A stretch of 23,551 nucleotides of DNA from a virus. Shown piece by piece: positions 14,508-23,232 of this stretch (position 1 is its first letter; each line of letters starts with the position of its first letter). Made by a program: the position numbers and the translations under genes. Under the pieces are notes generated by a model. That model was not told the DNA's origin and did no database searches. It was given only the letters and a program-made list of their open reading frames with translations. The stretch covers positions 1 through 23,551 of IMG/VR virus record IMGVR_UViG_3300023087_000105. One strand, 5' to 3'.

Positions 14508-15354
14508 CCACTTTTCTTTCTTGGAAAATTGAAGTTTTTAGTTCTTCATTTCTTTTTACAGCGGCTTCCCATTCACCTTGTGCTTGTCGTGTGTATGATG
14601 GGTTTAAGTCGTTCATCTCTAAAATATCGTCTCTAATATTTTGATTACGTTTTTCTATATTAATGACACGAACAAATGAATTAGTAACAGCAGCGGTATA
14701 GTAAGCAAAAGGATTATTACTTTTAGATTCATCGAACTGTAGTCCTATCTGTGCTAGTTGTAGTATTGCTTGCCCCTTCATTTCGTCGTTGTAAGTATAA
14801 CCTCTAACGTTACCTCTAGTTGCATACCTATCAACTAATTTTAACCACATAGTTGCTAGTTTGTTAGTTGCTTTACCGTGTTTATGATCAAAATGTCCGT
14901 TTTCCATGCCGCCTTGCCAATGACTTTTGCCTACACACACTAGTTCATCATTTTCGTTAAATTTATAGTGTTGAAATGGAGGAAAATTTAATTTTACCTT
15001 GTGATCTGCTATAGTTTTAGGATTTTTCTTTCTTCCAGGTTCATCTGGAATATGATCAAATGTCATAATACGGAAGATTAGTTCTTCTTTTGTAATCTTT
15101 TTCCAGTCAACTTCGCAATCTGCTTGTTTTACCTTTTCACCGGCCATTTTGCGGGTTTCGTAGTCTGCATTGCTTAGACGCTTTGCTTTGTTTCTTTTTG
15201 CTTCTGCAATAGTTAATCTGTTTACCTTTTCTATATCTGTAAGAATAATATCGTACTGATGGTATTCTGGGTCTATATAGCTATTAAACGTATTCTTTGA
15301 TTTGTGGATTTCTGATAAGATATCCTTGTTGTTTAAATAATTTCTAGATCGCAC
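14494..15354 (-). CDS. 55: gp55 late-transcription sigma factor
   Basis: Homologue of T4 gp55, the small sigma factor that directs host RNA polymerase to late promoters together with the sliding clamp. The C-terminal half carries the family block: YATRGNVRGYTYNDEMKGQA, LQLAQIGLQFDESKSNNPFA, YYTAAVTNSFVRV and RNQNIRDDILEMNDLNPSYT. It is much longer than T4 gp55 (185), because the N-terminal 140 residues contain extra conserved sequence (IPDEPGRKKNP, FPPFQHYKFN), as in marine T4-like phages. The frame is open from a TTG at 15366. I prefer GTG at 15354-15352, since a GGAGA site (15364-15360) sits 5 bases before it and overlaps the TTG. This gives 286 residues; the TTG form would be 290. It is transcribed from a consensus early promoter 26 bases upstream. 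Confidence 0.93.
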   Translation of the reverse strand: MRSRNYLNNKDILSEIHKSKNTFNSYIDPEYHQYDIILTDIEKVNRLTIAEAKRNKAKRLSNADYETRKMAGEKVKQADCEVDWKKITKEELIFRIMTFDHIPDEPGRKKNPKTIADHKVKLNFPPFQHYKFNENDELVCVGKSHWQGGMENGHFDHKHGKATNKLATMWLKLVDRYATRGNVRGYTYNDEMKGQAILQLAQIGLQFDESKSNNPFAYYTAAVTNSFVRVINIEKRNQNIRDDILEMNDLNPSYTRQAQGEWEAAVKRNEELKTSIFQERKVVDKD

Positions 15355-15379
15355 ATGTTTCTCCAAGTTTAATAGTCAT

Positions 15380-15408
15380 ATTATAAACTACATACTTAAT
15401 TATGTCAA
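15380..15408 (-). promoter_or_regulatory. Perfect sigma70 early promoter for gp55
   Basis: On the minus strand TTGACA (15408-15403), a 17-base spacer, and TATAAT (15385-15380): both hexamers and the spacing are exact consensus. The expected start is near 15373, giving a leader of about 19 bases that holds the GGAGA site used by the GTG start. Confidence 0.85.
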
Positions 15409-15415
15409 CTAAATA
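15409..15415 (+). promoter_or_regulatory. Late promoter box CTAAATA for the baseplate operon
   Basis: CTAAATA on the plus strand lies 19 bases before the tube-cap ATG, and an AGGAGA ribosome site follows. It abuts the -35 hexamer of the opposing gp55 promoter with no base between. CTAAATA is a late-box variant I recall from cyanophage work; here it rests on position and resemblance. Confidence 0.45.
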
Positions 15416-15434
15416 ATACATATAGGAGAACTGA

Positions 15435-16325
15435 ATGGCAACTAATCCCTTTGACAGTATAGGCAGAGCGGTCAGGACACAGGCTAATAGAGCCCTGACT
15501 CAACTACAAAATGATGCAGAAGCGTCAGTACAAAACTTTATTGGAGATAAACTCAACACAGGTGTAGGATTCATTGATAATGCAATTAAAGATGCAGCAT
15601 CGTTTGCCTTTGGCGCTACTGGATTTAACAAACTTATAAGAAGTATAAATTTACCGTCAGCTGAGACAGGTCGTGTAGAATCAAATGTTAGTAAAAGTTT
15701 TTCTGCTACAGCAAAAGATGCTGATTGGCGTGTAAAACTATCAATGCCAACTTCTCCAAATGTAAAAGATGCTAAACTACTGTCTCCTTTAGCTGCAACA
15801 GGCGGGCTATGTTTTCCTTTAACGCCTACTATTATTATAAGCCACAGTGCAAATTACAATACTTTACAGCCTGTGCATACAAACTATCCATTCCAGGTTT
15901 ACGAAAACAGTCAAGCAGACGATATTATTATTACAGGCGAATTTCCTGTAGAAAATGCAGACGAAGGAAGATATTGGGTAGCTGTTATACATTATCTAAG
16001 AACAGTTACAAAAATGTTTTATGGTGAAAGTTCTGAAAACGCAGGAGCACCTCCTCCTGTTGTTAGATTAAACGGATACGGAGATTATGTTTTTAACAAT
16101 GTTCCTGTAGTTATTTCAAACTTTACAGTAGACTTACCAGCAGATGTTGATTATATTGCTGTTGATTTGCAAGGAGCAGAAAATGGTGCAACAACTTGGG
16201 CGCCATCAAACTCACAAATAAGTATAACACTCAAACCTACATTTTCAAGAAGACGTGTTAGTGAATTTAATTTACAAAAGTTTGTTAACGGTGGATATGT
16301 TAACGGCGGGGAGGGCTTTATTTAA
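15435..16325 (+). CDS. 48: Baseplate tail-tube cap/initiator protein, gp48/gp54-like
   Basis: A 296-residue protein of the T4 gp48/gp54 family, which caps the baseplate hub and starts tail tube polymerisation. The N-terminal 60 residues are helical. From about residue 90 a tube-like beta domain follows (DADWRVKLSMP, LTPTIIISHSANYNTLQPVH, NYPFQVYENSQADDIIITGEF, then GRYWVAVIHYLRTVTKMFYG), with LNGYGDYVFNNVPVVISNF near residue 210. It ends with the typical VNGGYVNGGEGFI. Whether it is the gp48 or gp54 equivalent cannot be decided; T4 uses both (364 and 320 residues) and only one copy is visible here. Good ribosome site AGGAGA. First gene of the baseplate operon. Confidence 0.82.
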   Translation: MATNPFDSIGRAVRTQANRALTQLQNDAEASVQNFIGDKLNTGVGFIDNAIKDAASFAFGATGFNKLIRSINLPSAETGRVESNVSKSFSATAKDADWRVKLSMPTSPNVKDAKLLSPLAATGGLCFPLTPTIIISHSANYNTLQPVHTNYPFQVYENSQADDIIITGEFPVENADEGRYWVAVIHYLRTVTKMFYGESSENAGAPPPVVRLNGYGDYVFNNVPVVISNFTVDLPADVDYIAVDLQGAENGATTWAPSNSQISITLKPTFSRRRVSEFNLQKFVNGGYVNGGEGFI

Positions 16326-16627
16326 TGGCTAATTATAAAAGTTCTAGTCCTTGGCATAAAACAGGCTATACAAGAACAGGTGCATTAGATGTATTACGAA
16401 TACGTCCAATTCCGTCATCTTCAGATGATGTACAATATACAATAGAAACACAGTATACTTACAGACCAGATTTACTTGCATATGACTATTATGGTAGTCC
16501 TAAACTATGGTGGGTATTTGCACAGCGCAATATGAATATTTTAAAAGATCCTGTATTTGATATGGTTGCAGGAACAACTATATACCTGCCAAAACCAGAT
16601 AGTTTAAAAAGAGTGTTAGGAATATAA
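16325..16627 (+). CDS. 53: Baseplate wedge protein gp53-like
   Basis: A 100-residue protein matching the conserved part of T4 gp53, a baseplate wedge subunit with a LysM-like fold that helps join wedges around the hub. The typical block is YTYRPDLLAYDYYGSPKLWW, then VFAQRNMNILKDPVFDMVAG and TIYLPK. T4 gp53 has 196 residues, so this is the short form. The ATG overlaps the preceding stop by one base (TAATG), and a GGAGGG site lies in the end of the tube-cap gene. The next gene starts immediately after the stop. Confidence 0.88.
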   Translation: MANYKSSSPWHKTGYTRTGALDVLRIRPIPSSSDDVQYTIETQYTYRPDLLAYDYYGSPKLWWVFAQRNMNILKDPVFDMVAGTTIYLPKPDSLKRVLGI

Positions 16628-19600
16628 ATGATTAATCCTAGTGCAATTATTTCAAACAAAGCTCAGACATTAGCAAGTAGTCTAGGCGAAGCTGTTGAAA
16701 GCGTCGATACCGCAGCGTTAACTGAACAATTTGATTTAGTTTCACGCAATGTGTTTGATGCATCGTCTAAGATTAACATACAACTTCCAGATAGCATTGG
16801 TCTTGACACAGCTGGGTTACAAAATAGAATAGCAAGTCTTGGAAACAGCATACCGTCTTTGGCAAATATTGACGATCCTAGTGCTATTTTTCCTCCTAGT
16901 TTAAATCAGTTTGCAAACGGCTTTGGCAATTCATTAGCAAGCAAAGCACAGAATTTAGTAGATCAAGTAGTTCCGTTAACAGGAAGTTTAGCAAATGGAA
17001 TAGACTCGGCTGTTGCAGATCTAGAAAGTCAAATCAATAGTCTAACACTACAGTCTGTAGAACAAGAAGTTGAACAATTTGTAGAAAAATTTACAGAGTC
17101 TGCTAGAGGAAGTCTAAGTGCTCCAGAAAGAGAGCCTTCTGCACCAGGTGTTACAATAAAAAATCCGCTAAGACAATTTCAAAGTTACAACTGTATTTTT
17201 AGTTTAGGTGTATTAACAGCAGACAGTGCAAATAATCCATCAGAGACGTATATTAAGCGTGGTGCAGATTTTACTATACTAAGATCCGGTGGCGGCGGTA
17301 TAGATAATAAACGTATACAAACTTATTATGATTCTATAGGAGAGGAAGCAGGTAACTTAGAATATTTTATAGATGATTTTGAAATGACATCTATAATATC
17401 TCCTAATAACAGAACAGGTACTTCACAGGCTATTAATTTTAGTTTTAGTGTAAAAGAGCCATACTCTATGGGGTTATTTTTACAATCTTTACAAAGTGCG
17501 GCTTTTGATGCAGGATTTCAAAACTATTTACAAGCACCGTATTTGTTAGAATTAGATTTTGTAGGCTGGGACGACGACGGCGGCAAACCAGTATCGTACA
17601 GTAATAGAAAATTGCCTTTTAAACTAACAACTGTTGAATTTGATGTAGAGTCGGGCGGTAGTACATATCAAGTAAATTGCATTCCATGGAATGAACAAAC
17701 ATTTCAAGATGATGTAATGACACTTCAAGATACTGTTAGTATTACAGGAAATGATCTTGTAGAATGTTTGTCTACAGGAGAGCAAGGACTGTCTACAATT
17801 ATAAATGACAAATTAAAACAAATTGCCGAAGACACTTGTTCACCGGCTTCAGATTATTATTTGATTAGATTTCCAACTACAAGAGCAGGAGATATTGGAA
17901 ATATAAGTCCAACAGCAACAGAAAACAGAGCTACTATTAGTGATGCTGAAGCATTATCTTCTAGACGAGGAGAGCAAGCTGCCGAAGTTGAAGAAGACGG
18001 CCTTACAACATTTTTTAGAAATATTGGTATAGATACAAGCAGCAATTCTTTGCTACAGTCACTTAAAGGAGATAGTATAACTAATCTTAATGCTATTGGT
18101 GCTAGTTCTATGATATCAGAATTTACCGCAGGCGGAGATAGTCCTTTTGGCTTAGGATTATATACATATGACGAGGAAGCTAATGTCTACAAACGTAACG
18201 GTGTAGAAATGACAATTAGCGATACTAACAGAACGTTTAAATTTACACAAGGAACACCAATTACTAAAGTCATAGAAGAAATGGTGCTTGTTAGTGAATA
18301 CGGTAGATCTGCATTACAACGAGTAGACAACAAGGGCGAAATAGATTGGTTTAAAATTGAAGCTAAATGTTATGTAGTACCAGATTCAGCACACGAGACA
18401 GAAACAGGTGAATCACCAAAAATATATGTATTTGATGTAGTACCTTACAAAGTTGATGCAAGTAGATTTAGTGCTCCTAGCCAAGCAAATTCTGGATTGA
18501 TACAAAAAGCAAGGCATTGTGTAAAAACATACAATTACATTTACAGCGGACAAAATGAAGATGTGTTAGGATTTGAAATAAAATTTAATGCAGCATTCTT
18601 CCAAGCAATACGCATGGATATGGGCCAATTACAAGCATCTGATGTTGTTAATGATAGAGAAAGTATTACTGTTACTCCAAGAGATCCTGCACTAGGTAGA
18701 CCTACACCAGGACAAACTGTGCCTGAAGGTAGAACAAGGAGTGTAATGAGGGCCGGTAATTTTAATGGCGGTAGTTACAATAAACAATACGGCGAAGCTG
18801 TTGCTAAGATGTTTCATAATGCATTGTTGAATAGTAAAGCAGATCTTATAACAGCAGAATTAGAAATTTGGGGTGATCCGTATTTTATACCTGATAGCGG
18901 AGTAGGTAACTGGACAGCACCGAGAGGAGGCTCAAAAAATATTACAGCAACCGGCTCTATAGATCATCAAAGAAATGAAATAGATGTTATTATAAACTTT
19001 AGAACTCCTATAGACTATAACAATAATGGTACTATGTTTTTTCCAGGACAAACTATTGCTGTAGATAGTTTTAGCGGAGTATACCAGGTCATAACTGTTA
19101 ATAGTAGAATAAGTGGAAATAAGTTTACTCAAACCCTTGAATTGGTAAGAAGACGAAATCAAAGTACAGAAGGTATAAGTAACGATCAAGCTCTTGTAGA
19201 GTTACCTGCATGCGAGGGTGTTAATACAGCAGACGGCGAACCAACTGAAGAAGTAGGTACTGATCCGCAAGAAAATACAACGGTAAGAGACAGCGAAATT
19301 GTTCCACCAAGTGGTTCAAACGGAGCCCTTGCAACTATAAGATCTTCTACAGGTAAAACAACACAGGTTGCGGCAATCTATGCAGAAAATTTTCAAGGAC
19401 TTATTGACGAACTAGAAAATGACTACGGATACGAAATTAGATCACTCGGCGGTTATGTTCAAAGAAACGCTAGAGGAAGTACAAGTCCTAGTTACCATGC
19501 AAGTGGCTTGGCCATTGATATAAACGCTACACAAAACCCTATGATTAGACCTAGACCTGAAGATGCTCCTGAACCATACACAGATATGCCAGAAGGCGGC

Positions 19601-20272
19601 ACAGGGTCGCAAATGAAAGCACTTGCTGAAAAATACGGATTAGGTTGGGGAGGAGACTGGCGAAGCTCGATTGATGCGATGCATTTTAGTGCGGCAAAAC
19701 GAGAAGGCGGTCAATTAGATTGGCCTAGAAATGGTTTAATACCAGGCACACCGGAAAGTGGTCAACGTGTACCGGAAGATGCTCCAGAGACAGCACCTTC
19801 TGAGCCAGAACAAAGACAACCTCAACCATCATCTGAAACAGTAAGAAGAAGACCTGCATCAGGACAAAATGCACAAGAAACTTGGGATCGTAGATATGCC
19901 GCAACTCATAACCCAGATGGAACTCCTAAAGCAAGTTTTGTAGCAGCATCTGGTTCTAGAGTTAGCGGAGTAAATTCGGTTGCTAACGATTTTGCATTAA
20001 GAGAGCAACAATTCCAATCAGGACAATTTGGTGAATCCACATTGCGTCCTTATTTCCCTACAGATGCACTAGATAACTTATATGATGTAAAAGCAGGAAA
20101 TAAAATTAGAGCTATAGCAAATTTTTATACTAATCAGGGTGTAGAAGTAAGTACACCTGTTACAACTACTAGTAGTGGTGTAACGTATAATGAATTCGGC
20201 GACGAAGTAGCTGTAAGTAGTAGCACACCTGTTTCAACATATGATGAATTTGGTGACGAAATTGAAATCTAG
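16628..20272 (+). CDS. Large baseplate hub protein with M15 peptidase domain
   Basis: A 1214-residue multi-domain protein. Residues 1-165 are helical and repetitive. Residues about 178-860 resemble the hub ring proteins of contractile tails (gp27-like role): NPLRQFQSYNCIFSLGV, ISFSVKEPYSMGLFLQSL-type strands, YNYIYSGQNEDVLGFEIKFN, then ELEIWGDPYFIPDSG and PGQTIAVDSFSGVYQVI. Residues about 925-1030 form a zinc peptidase of family M15 (L,D- or D,D-peptidase): SYHASGLAIDIN with H957 and D964, and DAMHF with H1019. A Pro/Glu-rich linker (about 1035-1105) and a short C-terminal domain follow. The last 28 residues repeat Y(N/D)EFGDE(V/I). It lies immediately before gp5, where a gp27 partner is expected. 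Start is ATG with AGGA 6 bases before. The hub assignment is inference; the peptidase motifs are plainly visible. Confidence 0.82.
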   Translation: MINPSAIISNKAQTLASSLGEAVESVDTAALTEQFDLVSRNVFDASSKINIQLPDSIGLDTAGLQNRIASLGNSIPSLANIDDPSAIFPPSLNQFANGFGNSLASKAQNLVDQVVPLTGSLANGIDSAVADLESQINSLTLQSVEQEVEQFVEKFTESARGSLSAPEREPSAPGVTIKNPLRQFQSYNCIFSLGVLTADSANNPSETYIKRGADFTILRSGGGGIDNKRIQTYYDSIGEEAGNLEYFIDDFEMTSIISPNNRTGTSQAINFSFSVKEPYSMGLFLQSLQSAAFDAGFQNYLQAPYLLELDFVGWDDDGGKPVSYSNRKLPFKLTTVEFDVESGGSTYQVNCIPWNEQTFQDDVMTLQDTVSITGNDLVECLSTGEQGLSTIINDKLKQIAEDTCSPASDYYLIRFPTTRAGDIGNISPTATENRATISDAEALSSRRGEQAAEVEEDGLTTFFRNIGIDTSSNSLLQSLKGDSITNLNAIGASSMISEFTAGGDSPFGLGLYTYDEEANVYKRNGVEMTISDTNRTFKFTQGTPITKVIEEMVLVSEYGRSALQRVDNKGEIDWFKIEAKCYVVPDSAHETETGESPKIYVFDVVPYKVDASRFSAPSQANSGLIQKARHCVKTYNYIYSGQNEDVLGFEIKFNAAFFQAIRMDMGQLQASDVVNDRESITVTPRDPALGRPTPGQTVPEGRTRSVMRAGNFNGGSYNKQYGEAVAKMFHNALLNSKADLITAELEIWGDPYFIPDSGVGNWTAPRGGSKNITATGSIDHQRNEIDVIINFRTPIDYNNNGTMFFPGQTIAVDSFSGVYQVITVNSRISGNKFTQTLELVRRRNQSTEGISNDQALVELPACEGVNTADGEPTEEVGTDPQENTTVRDSEIVPPSGSNGALATIRSSTGKTTQVAAIYAENFQGLIDELENDYGYEIRSLGGYVQRNARGSTSPSYHASGLAIDINATQNPMIRPRPEDAPEPYTDMPEGGTGSQMKALAEKYGLGWGGDWRSSIDAMHFSAAKREGGQLDWPRNGLIPGTPESGQRVPEDAPETAPSEPEQRQPQPSSETVRRRPASGQNAQETWDRRYAATHNPDGTPKASFVAASGSRVSGVNSVANDFALREQQFQSGQFGESTLRPYFPTDALDNLYDVKAGNKIRAIANFYTNQGVEVSTPVTTTSSGVTYNEFGDEVAVSSSTPVSTYDEFGDEIEI

Positions 20273-20282
20273 AGGTTAAAAA

Positions 20283-22715
20283 TTGCCACAAAGTAGACGT
20301 ACAAATTATAGAAACTTAGATGATATAGGAACTGGTCCTTACGAGGCTATAGTTGTAAGTAACCTTGACCCTACCTATATGGGTAGTCTTAAAGTAGATG
20401 TTTTGAAAAATAATACTTCGGGTAGTTTACCTGAAAAAATTGGAACGTCTATTGAGGTTAGGTATCTGTCTCCGTTTTACGGAGTAACATCATTAGATAC
20501 AGCAACGGCAAATGACGGTTATGCAAGTACTCAAAAAAGTTATGGTATGTGGTTTGTTCCTCCTGATATTGGATCACGTGTTCTAGTTATTTTTGCAGAA
20601 GGTGATATATCAAACGGATTTTGGATAGGATGTGTTCAAGATAAGTTTATGAATTTCATGGTTCCTGATGGAAGAGCATCAACTGAAATAACTACCGCAG
20701 CAACACCCGACAATCTACAAGGATTAAAATTACCTGTAGGCGAATATAATAAAAAAGTTGAACGAGGCTCTGGCAGAGACCCAACAAGATATCCTAAACC
20801 ATATAATAAAGATTTTTCACAAACTTTAGAAATACAAGGTTTAATTAGAGATGAAAACAGAGGAACAACAACTTCTAGTGCTAGAAGAGAAGCTCCGAGT
20901 TCTGTTTTTGGTATTAGCACCCCAGGACCAATTGACAAGCGTTCAGGCGCACCAAGAGGATTACAAGGTGAAGCAGGACTAAAATACTCGGCATTTGTTA
21001 ATCGCTTAGGCGGCTCTAGTTTTGTTATGGACGACGGTGATGACAAATTACTAAGAGTATCTCATGCATCAGCAGGACCTCCTATATATGCAAACGTAGA
21101 AGGCGGTGAATTATTTGGGGATAAAACTATACCCCATAATGAGGTAATGAGATTTAGAACTCGAACCGGTCATCAGATATTAATGCATAATGCAGAAGAC
21201 TTTATCTATATTGCTAACAGTAGGGGAACAGCATGGGTTGAATTAACTAGTGATGGTAAAATTGATGTTTACGGATTAGACAGTATTTCTATTCATAGTG
21301 ACTCGGATATAAATTTAACAGCAGATAGAGATGTTAATATTGAAGGCGGCAGAAATGTTAATGTAAGAGCAAGTGCTAGGTATACTGGCTTTCAAAGTAA
21401 CGGAGGTAGCGGTAACGTACAAATTGAAAGTAAGTTTGATACAAAAATGCTTTCAGAACAAAATATGCTTGTAAATGTAAAAGGATATCAAGAAACTAAA
21501 GTTACTGGATATCAAAAAACACTTGTAGAAGGAGATATACATCATCACACAAATGCAAATTTATATGTGTTAGCAGATGCCCAAGGTCATGTCCGCACAG
21601 TAGAAGATTTACACGTTAACACAGATGAAACTTTACACCTAGTTGGTAAAGTAGGAAAATTAACAGCAACAGATGGTTTAATAGATTTAAATGCATCAGC
21701 AGATGTTAACGTAGATGGTGCAAATGTATATCTTAATAGTGATATAGCAACAAACGGAACAGCGGCAACTGACGCAGAAGATGCTGTAGATTTTATCTAT
21801 CTTAAAAATTGGACAGTTCCAAAAACATCACCCGGAACAGACATATCCTCAGATATTTCTACTTTCGTAAAAAGAATGCCGACACACGAGCCATATTATC
21901 AACATGAAAATTTAGATCCAATAATGGTAAAAAGCGAAAGAACAGATATTACTAATCCTGTTGTTCTTAGTGTTGCACAATATAGAAGTTCAGCAGATAC
22001 GTTTAGAAAGAGTTTTTCTGGAGGATCAGGAGCAACAGCAGCAGGAGCCGCAGGAGACGGAACACGTGGCGGCACTAATCCAAACTTAGATCCTAACACT
22101 AGTGGAGTTAATCCAGTTACAGAACAAGGAGGATCCGGCGGAGATACTCTAACACCACCACAATCATTCTCAACAGTTGGCCCAGACGGTAATTTATTAG
22201 ATATGATTAGTAGAGCAGAAGGCGCAGGTTACAATACTGTATTTGGCGGAAGCAGGATTACTCCTGAAACACTTTATGGAAAAAGTCTAACACAGCTTAC
22301 TATACAAGAAGTTATCGACTGGCAGACAGCATCAGTAGATGCAGGCTCTGCGAGCTCTGCTGCAGGTAGGTATCAAATTATTAAAAGAACCTTAGTCTAC
22401 CTAGTAGATCAGTTAGGTGTTGCATCTAGAACAGATAAATTTGATCCTACTACACAAGATGCTATGGCTAGACGATTGCTACAAGGCAGAGGACTTGACA
22501 GATACGTTGCAGGATCTCTTTCAGAGTCAGCATTTTTAAAAGCTATTGCACAAGAATGGGCAAGTTTACCAGTTACACAAAGAACACAAGGTGCATCACG
22601 TATTGTAAATCCTGGAGAAAGTTATTATGCAGGTGATGGATTAAACAGGTCATTAATAAGCACTACAGAGTTAGTTGCAGCGGTCAGAAATGCACGAGAA
22701 TCAGGACTTGCATAG
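20283..22715 (+). CDS. 5: Baseplate hub spike gp5 with C-terminal lambda-lysozyme-like (GH104) domain
   Basis: An 810-residue central spike protein. An N-terminal OB-fold domain (about residues 16-135; GPYEAIVVSNLDPTYMGSLK, then SYGMWFVPPDIGSRVLV and GFWIGCVQD) matches gp5/VgrG. Residues about 324-487 have the eight-residue beta-helix pattern of gp5 C (DGKIDVYG, SDINLTAD, RDVNIEGG, ETKVTGYQ, KTLVEGDI). The T4 gp5 lysozyme, which sits between these parts, is absent. Instead, after a Gly/Thr-rich linker (about 585-630), residues about 636-800 resemble the lambda R lytic transglycosylase: ISRAEGAGYNTVFGG with likely catalytic E646, SAAGRYQII (G695-Q698), FDPTTQDAMARRLL and AQEWASLPV. Start is TTG at 20283 with AGAGG 7 bases before. 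It should puncture the outer membrane and cut peptidoglycan glycan strands. Confidence 0.88.
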   Translation: MPQSRRTNYRNLDDIGTGPYEAIVVSNLDPTYMGSLKVDVLKNNTSGSLPEKIGTSIEVRYLSPFYGVTSLDTATANDGYASTQKSYGMWFVPPDIGSRVLVIFAEGDISNGFWIGCVQDKFMNFMVPDGRASTEITTAATPDNLQGLKLPVGEYNKKVERGSGRDPTRYPKPYNKDFSQTLEIQGLIRDENRGTTTSSARREAPSSVFGISTPGPIDKRSGAPRGLQGEAGLKYSAFVNRLGGSSFVMDDGDDKLLRVSHASAGPPIYANVEGGELFGDKTIPHNEVMRFRTRTGHQILMHNAEDFIYIANSRGTAWVELTSDGKIDVYGLDSISIHSDSDINLTADRDVNIEGGRNVNVRASARYTGFQSNGGSGNVQIESKFDTKMLSEQNMLVNVKGYQETKVTGYQKTLVEGDIHHHTNANLYVLADAQGHVRTVEDLHVNTDETLHLVGKVGKLTATDGLIDLNASADVNVDGANVYLNSDIATNGTAATDAEDAVDFIYLKNWTVPKTSPGTDISSDISTFVKRMPTHEPYYQHENLDPIMVKSERTDITNPVVLSVAQYRSSADTFRKSFSGGSGATAAGAAGDGTRGGTNPNLDPNTSGVNPVTEQGGSGGDTLTPPQSFSTVGPDGNLLDMISRAEGAGYNTVFGGSRITPETLYGKSLTQLTIQEVIDWQTASVDAGSASSAAGRYQIIKRTLVYLVDQLGVASRTDKFDPTTQDAMARRLLQGRGLDRYVAGSLSESAFLKAIAQEWASLPVTQRTQGASRIVNPGESYYAGDGLNRSLISTTELVAAVRNARESGLA

Positions 22716-22730
22716 GGGGTAAATATAGAT

Positions 22731-23177
22731 ATGAGCACGTTAGAAAAAAATATTTACAAAAGAGTAAATGTATCAAGTCAAAAAGTACAAAAGAAACCTG
22801 CAAGTAGTGCGGCTTATAGGTCCATTAGCACAGTAAACCCTGCTAATGATGGTTTTAGATTATACGATCTTGCGGTTATTAAGCAAGACGTAATAAATCA
22901 TTTTCATATACGTCAAGGCGAAAAACTAGAAAATCCTGAATTCGGTACAATAATATGGGATGTTCTTTTTGATCCTCTTACAGAAGCATTAAAATCTGCT
23001 ATTGTAGAAAATGTTGAACAGATCATAAACTATGATCCTAGAGTTCTAGTAGACAATGTAGTAGTTGATACTTATGAAAGTGGAATACAAATTGAGTGTA
23101 CATTAATATACTTGAACTACAGTATAGCTGAATCTATGAGACTACAGTTTGATAGAGAAGCAGGGCTTCTTGCGTAA
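22731..23177 (+). CDS. 25: Baseplate wedge protein gp25
   Basis: A 148-residue member of the GPW/gp25 family, a wedge protein at the sheath-baseplate junction that starts sheath polymerisation. The N-terminal 40 residues are basic and variable; the family core (about 43-145) contains RLYDLAVIKQDVINHF, RQGEKLENPEFGTIIWDVLF and the C-terminal strands IQIECTLIYL. The conserved E-P-R motif of the family appears here as D-P-R (residues 102-104, YDPRV). Slightly longer than T4 gp25 (132). The start has a GGGGG site, 11 bases upstream, at the gp5 stop; GTAAATA in between may be a weak late box. Confidence 0.92.
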   Translation: MSTLEKNIYKRVNVSSQKVQKKPASSAAYRSISTVNPANDGFRLYDLAVIKQDVINHFHIRQGEKLENPEFGTIIWDVLFDPLTEALKSAIVENVEQIINYDPRVLVDNVVVDTYESGIQIECTLIYLNYSIAESMRLQFDREAGLLA

Positions 23178-23205
23178 AGAATTAAACACGTACTTAACAC
23201 ATTAT

Positions 23206-23213
23206 AATAAATA
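23206..23213 (+). promoter_or_regulatory. Late promoter box AATAAATA before gp6
   Basis: AATAAATA matches the NATAAATA form of the late box and lies 19 bases before the gp6 ATG, the same spacing as at 15409. The gap of 55 bases between gp25 and gp6 is the only sizeable one in the baseplate cluster. Confidence 0.55.
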
Positions 23214-23232
23214 CGTTATACGAGGAAAATAG

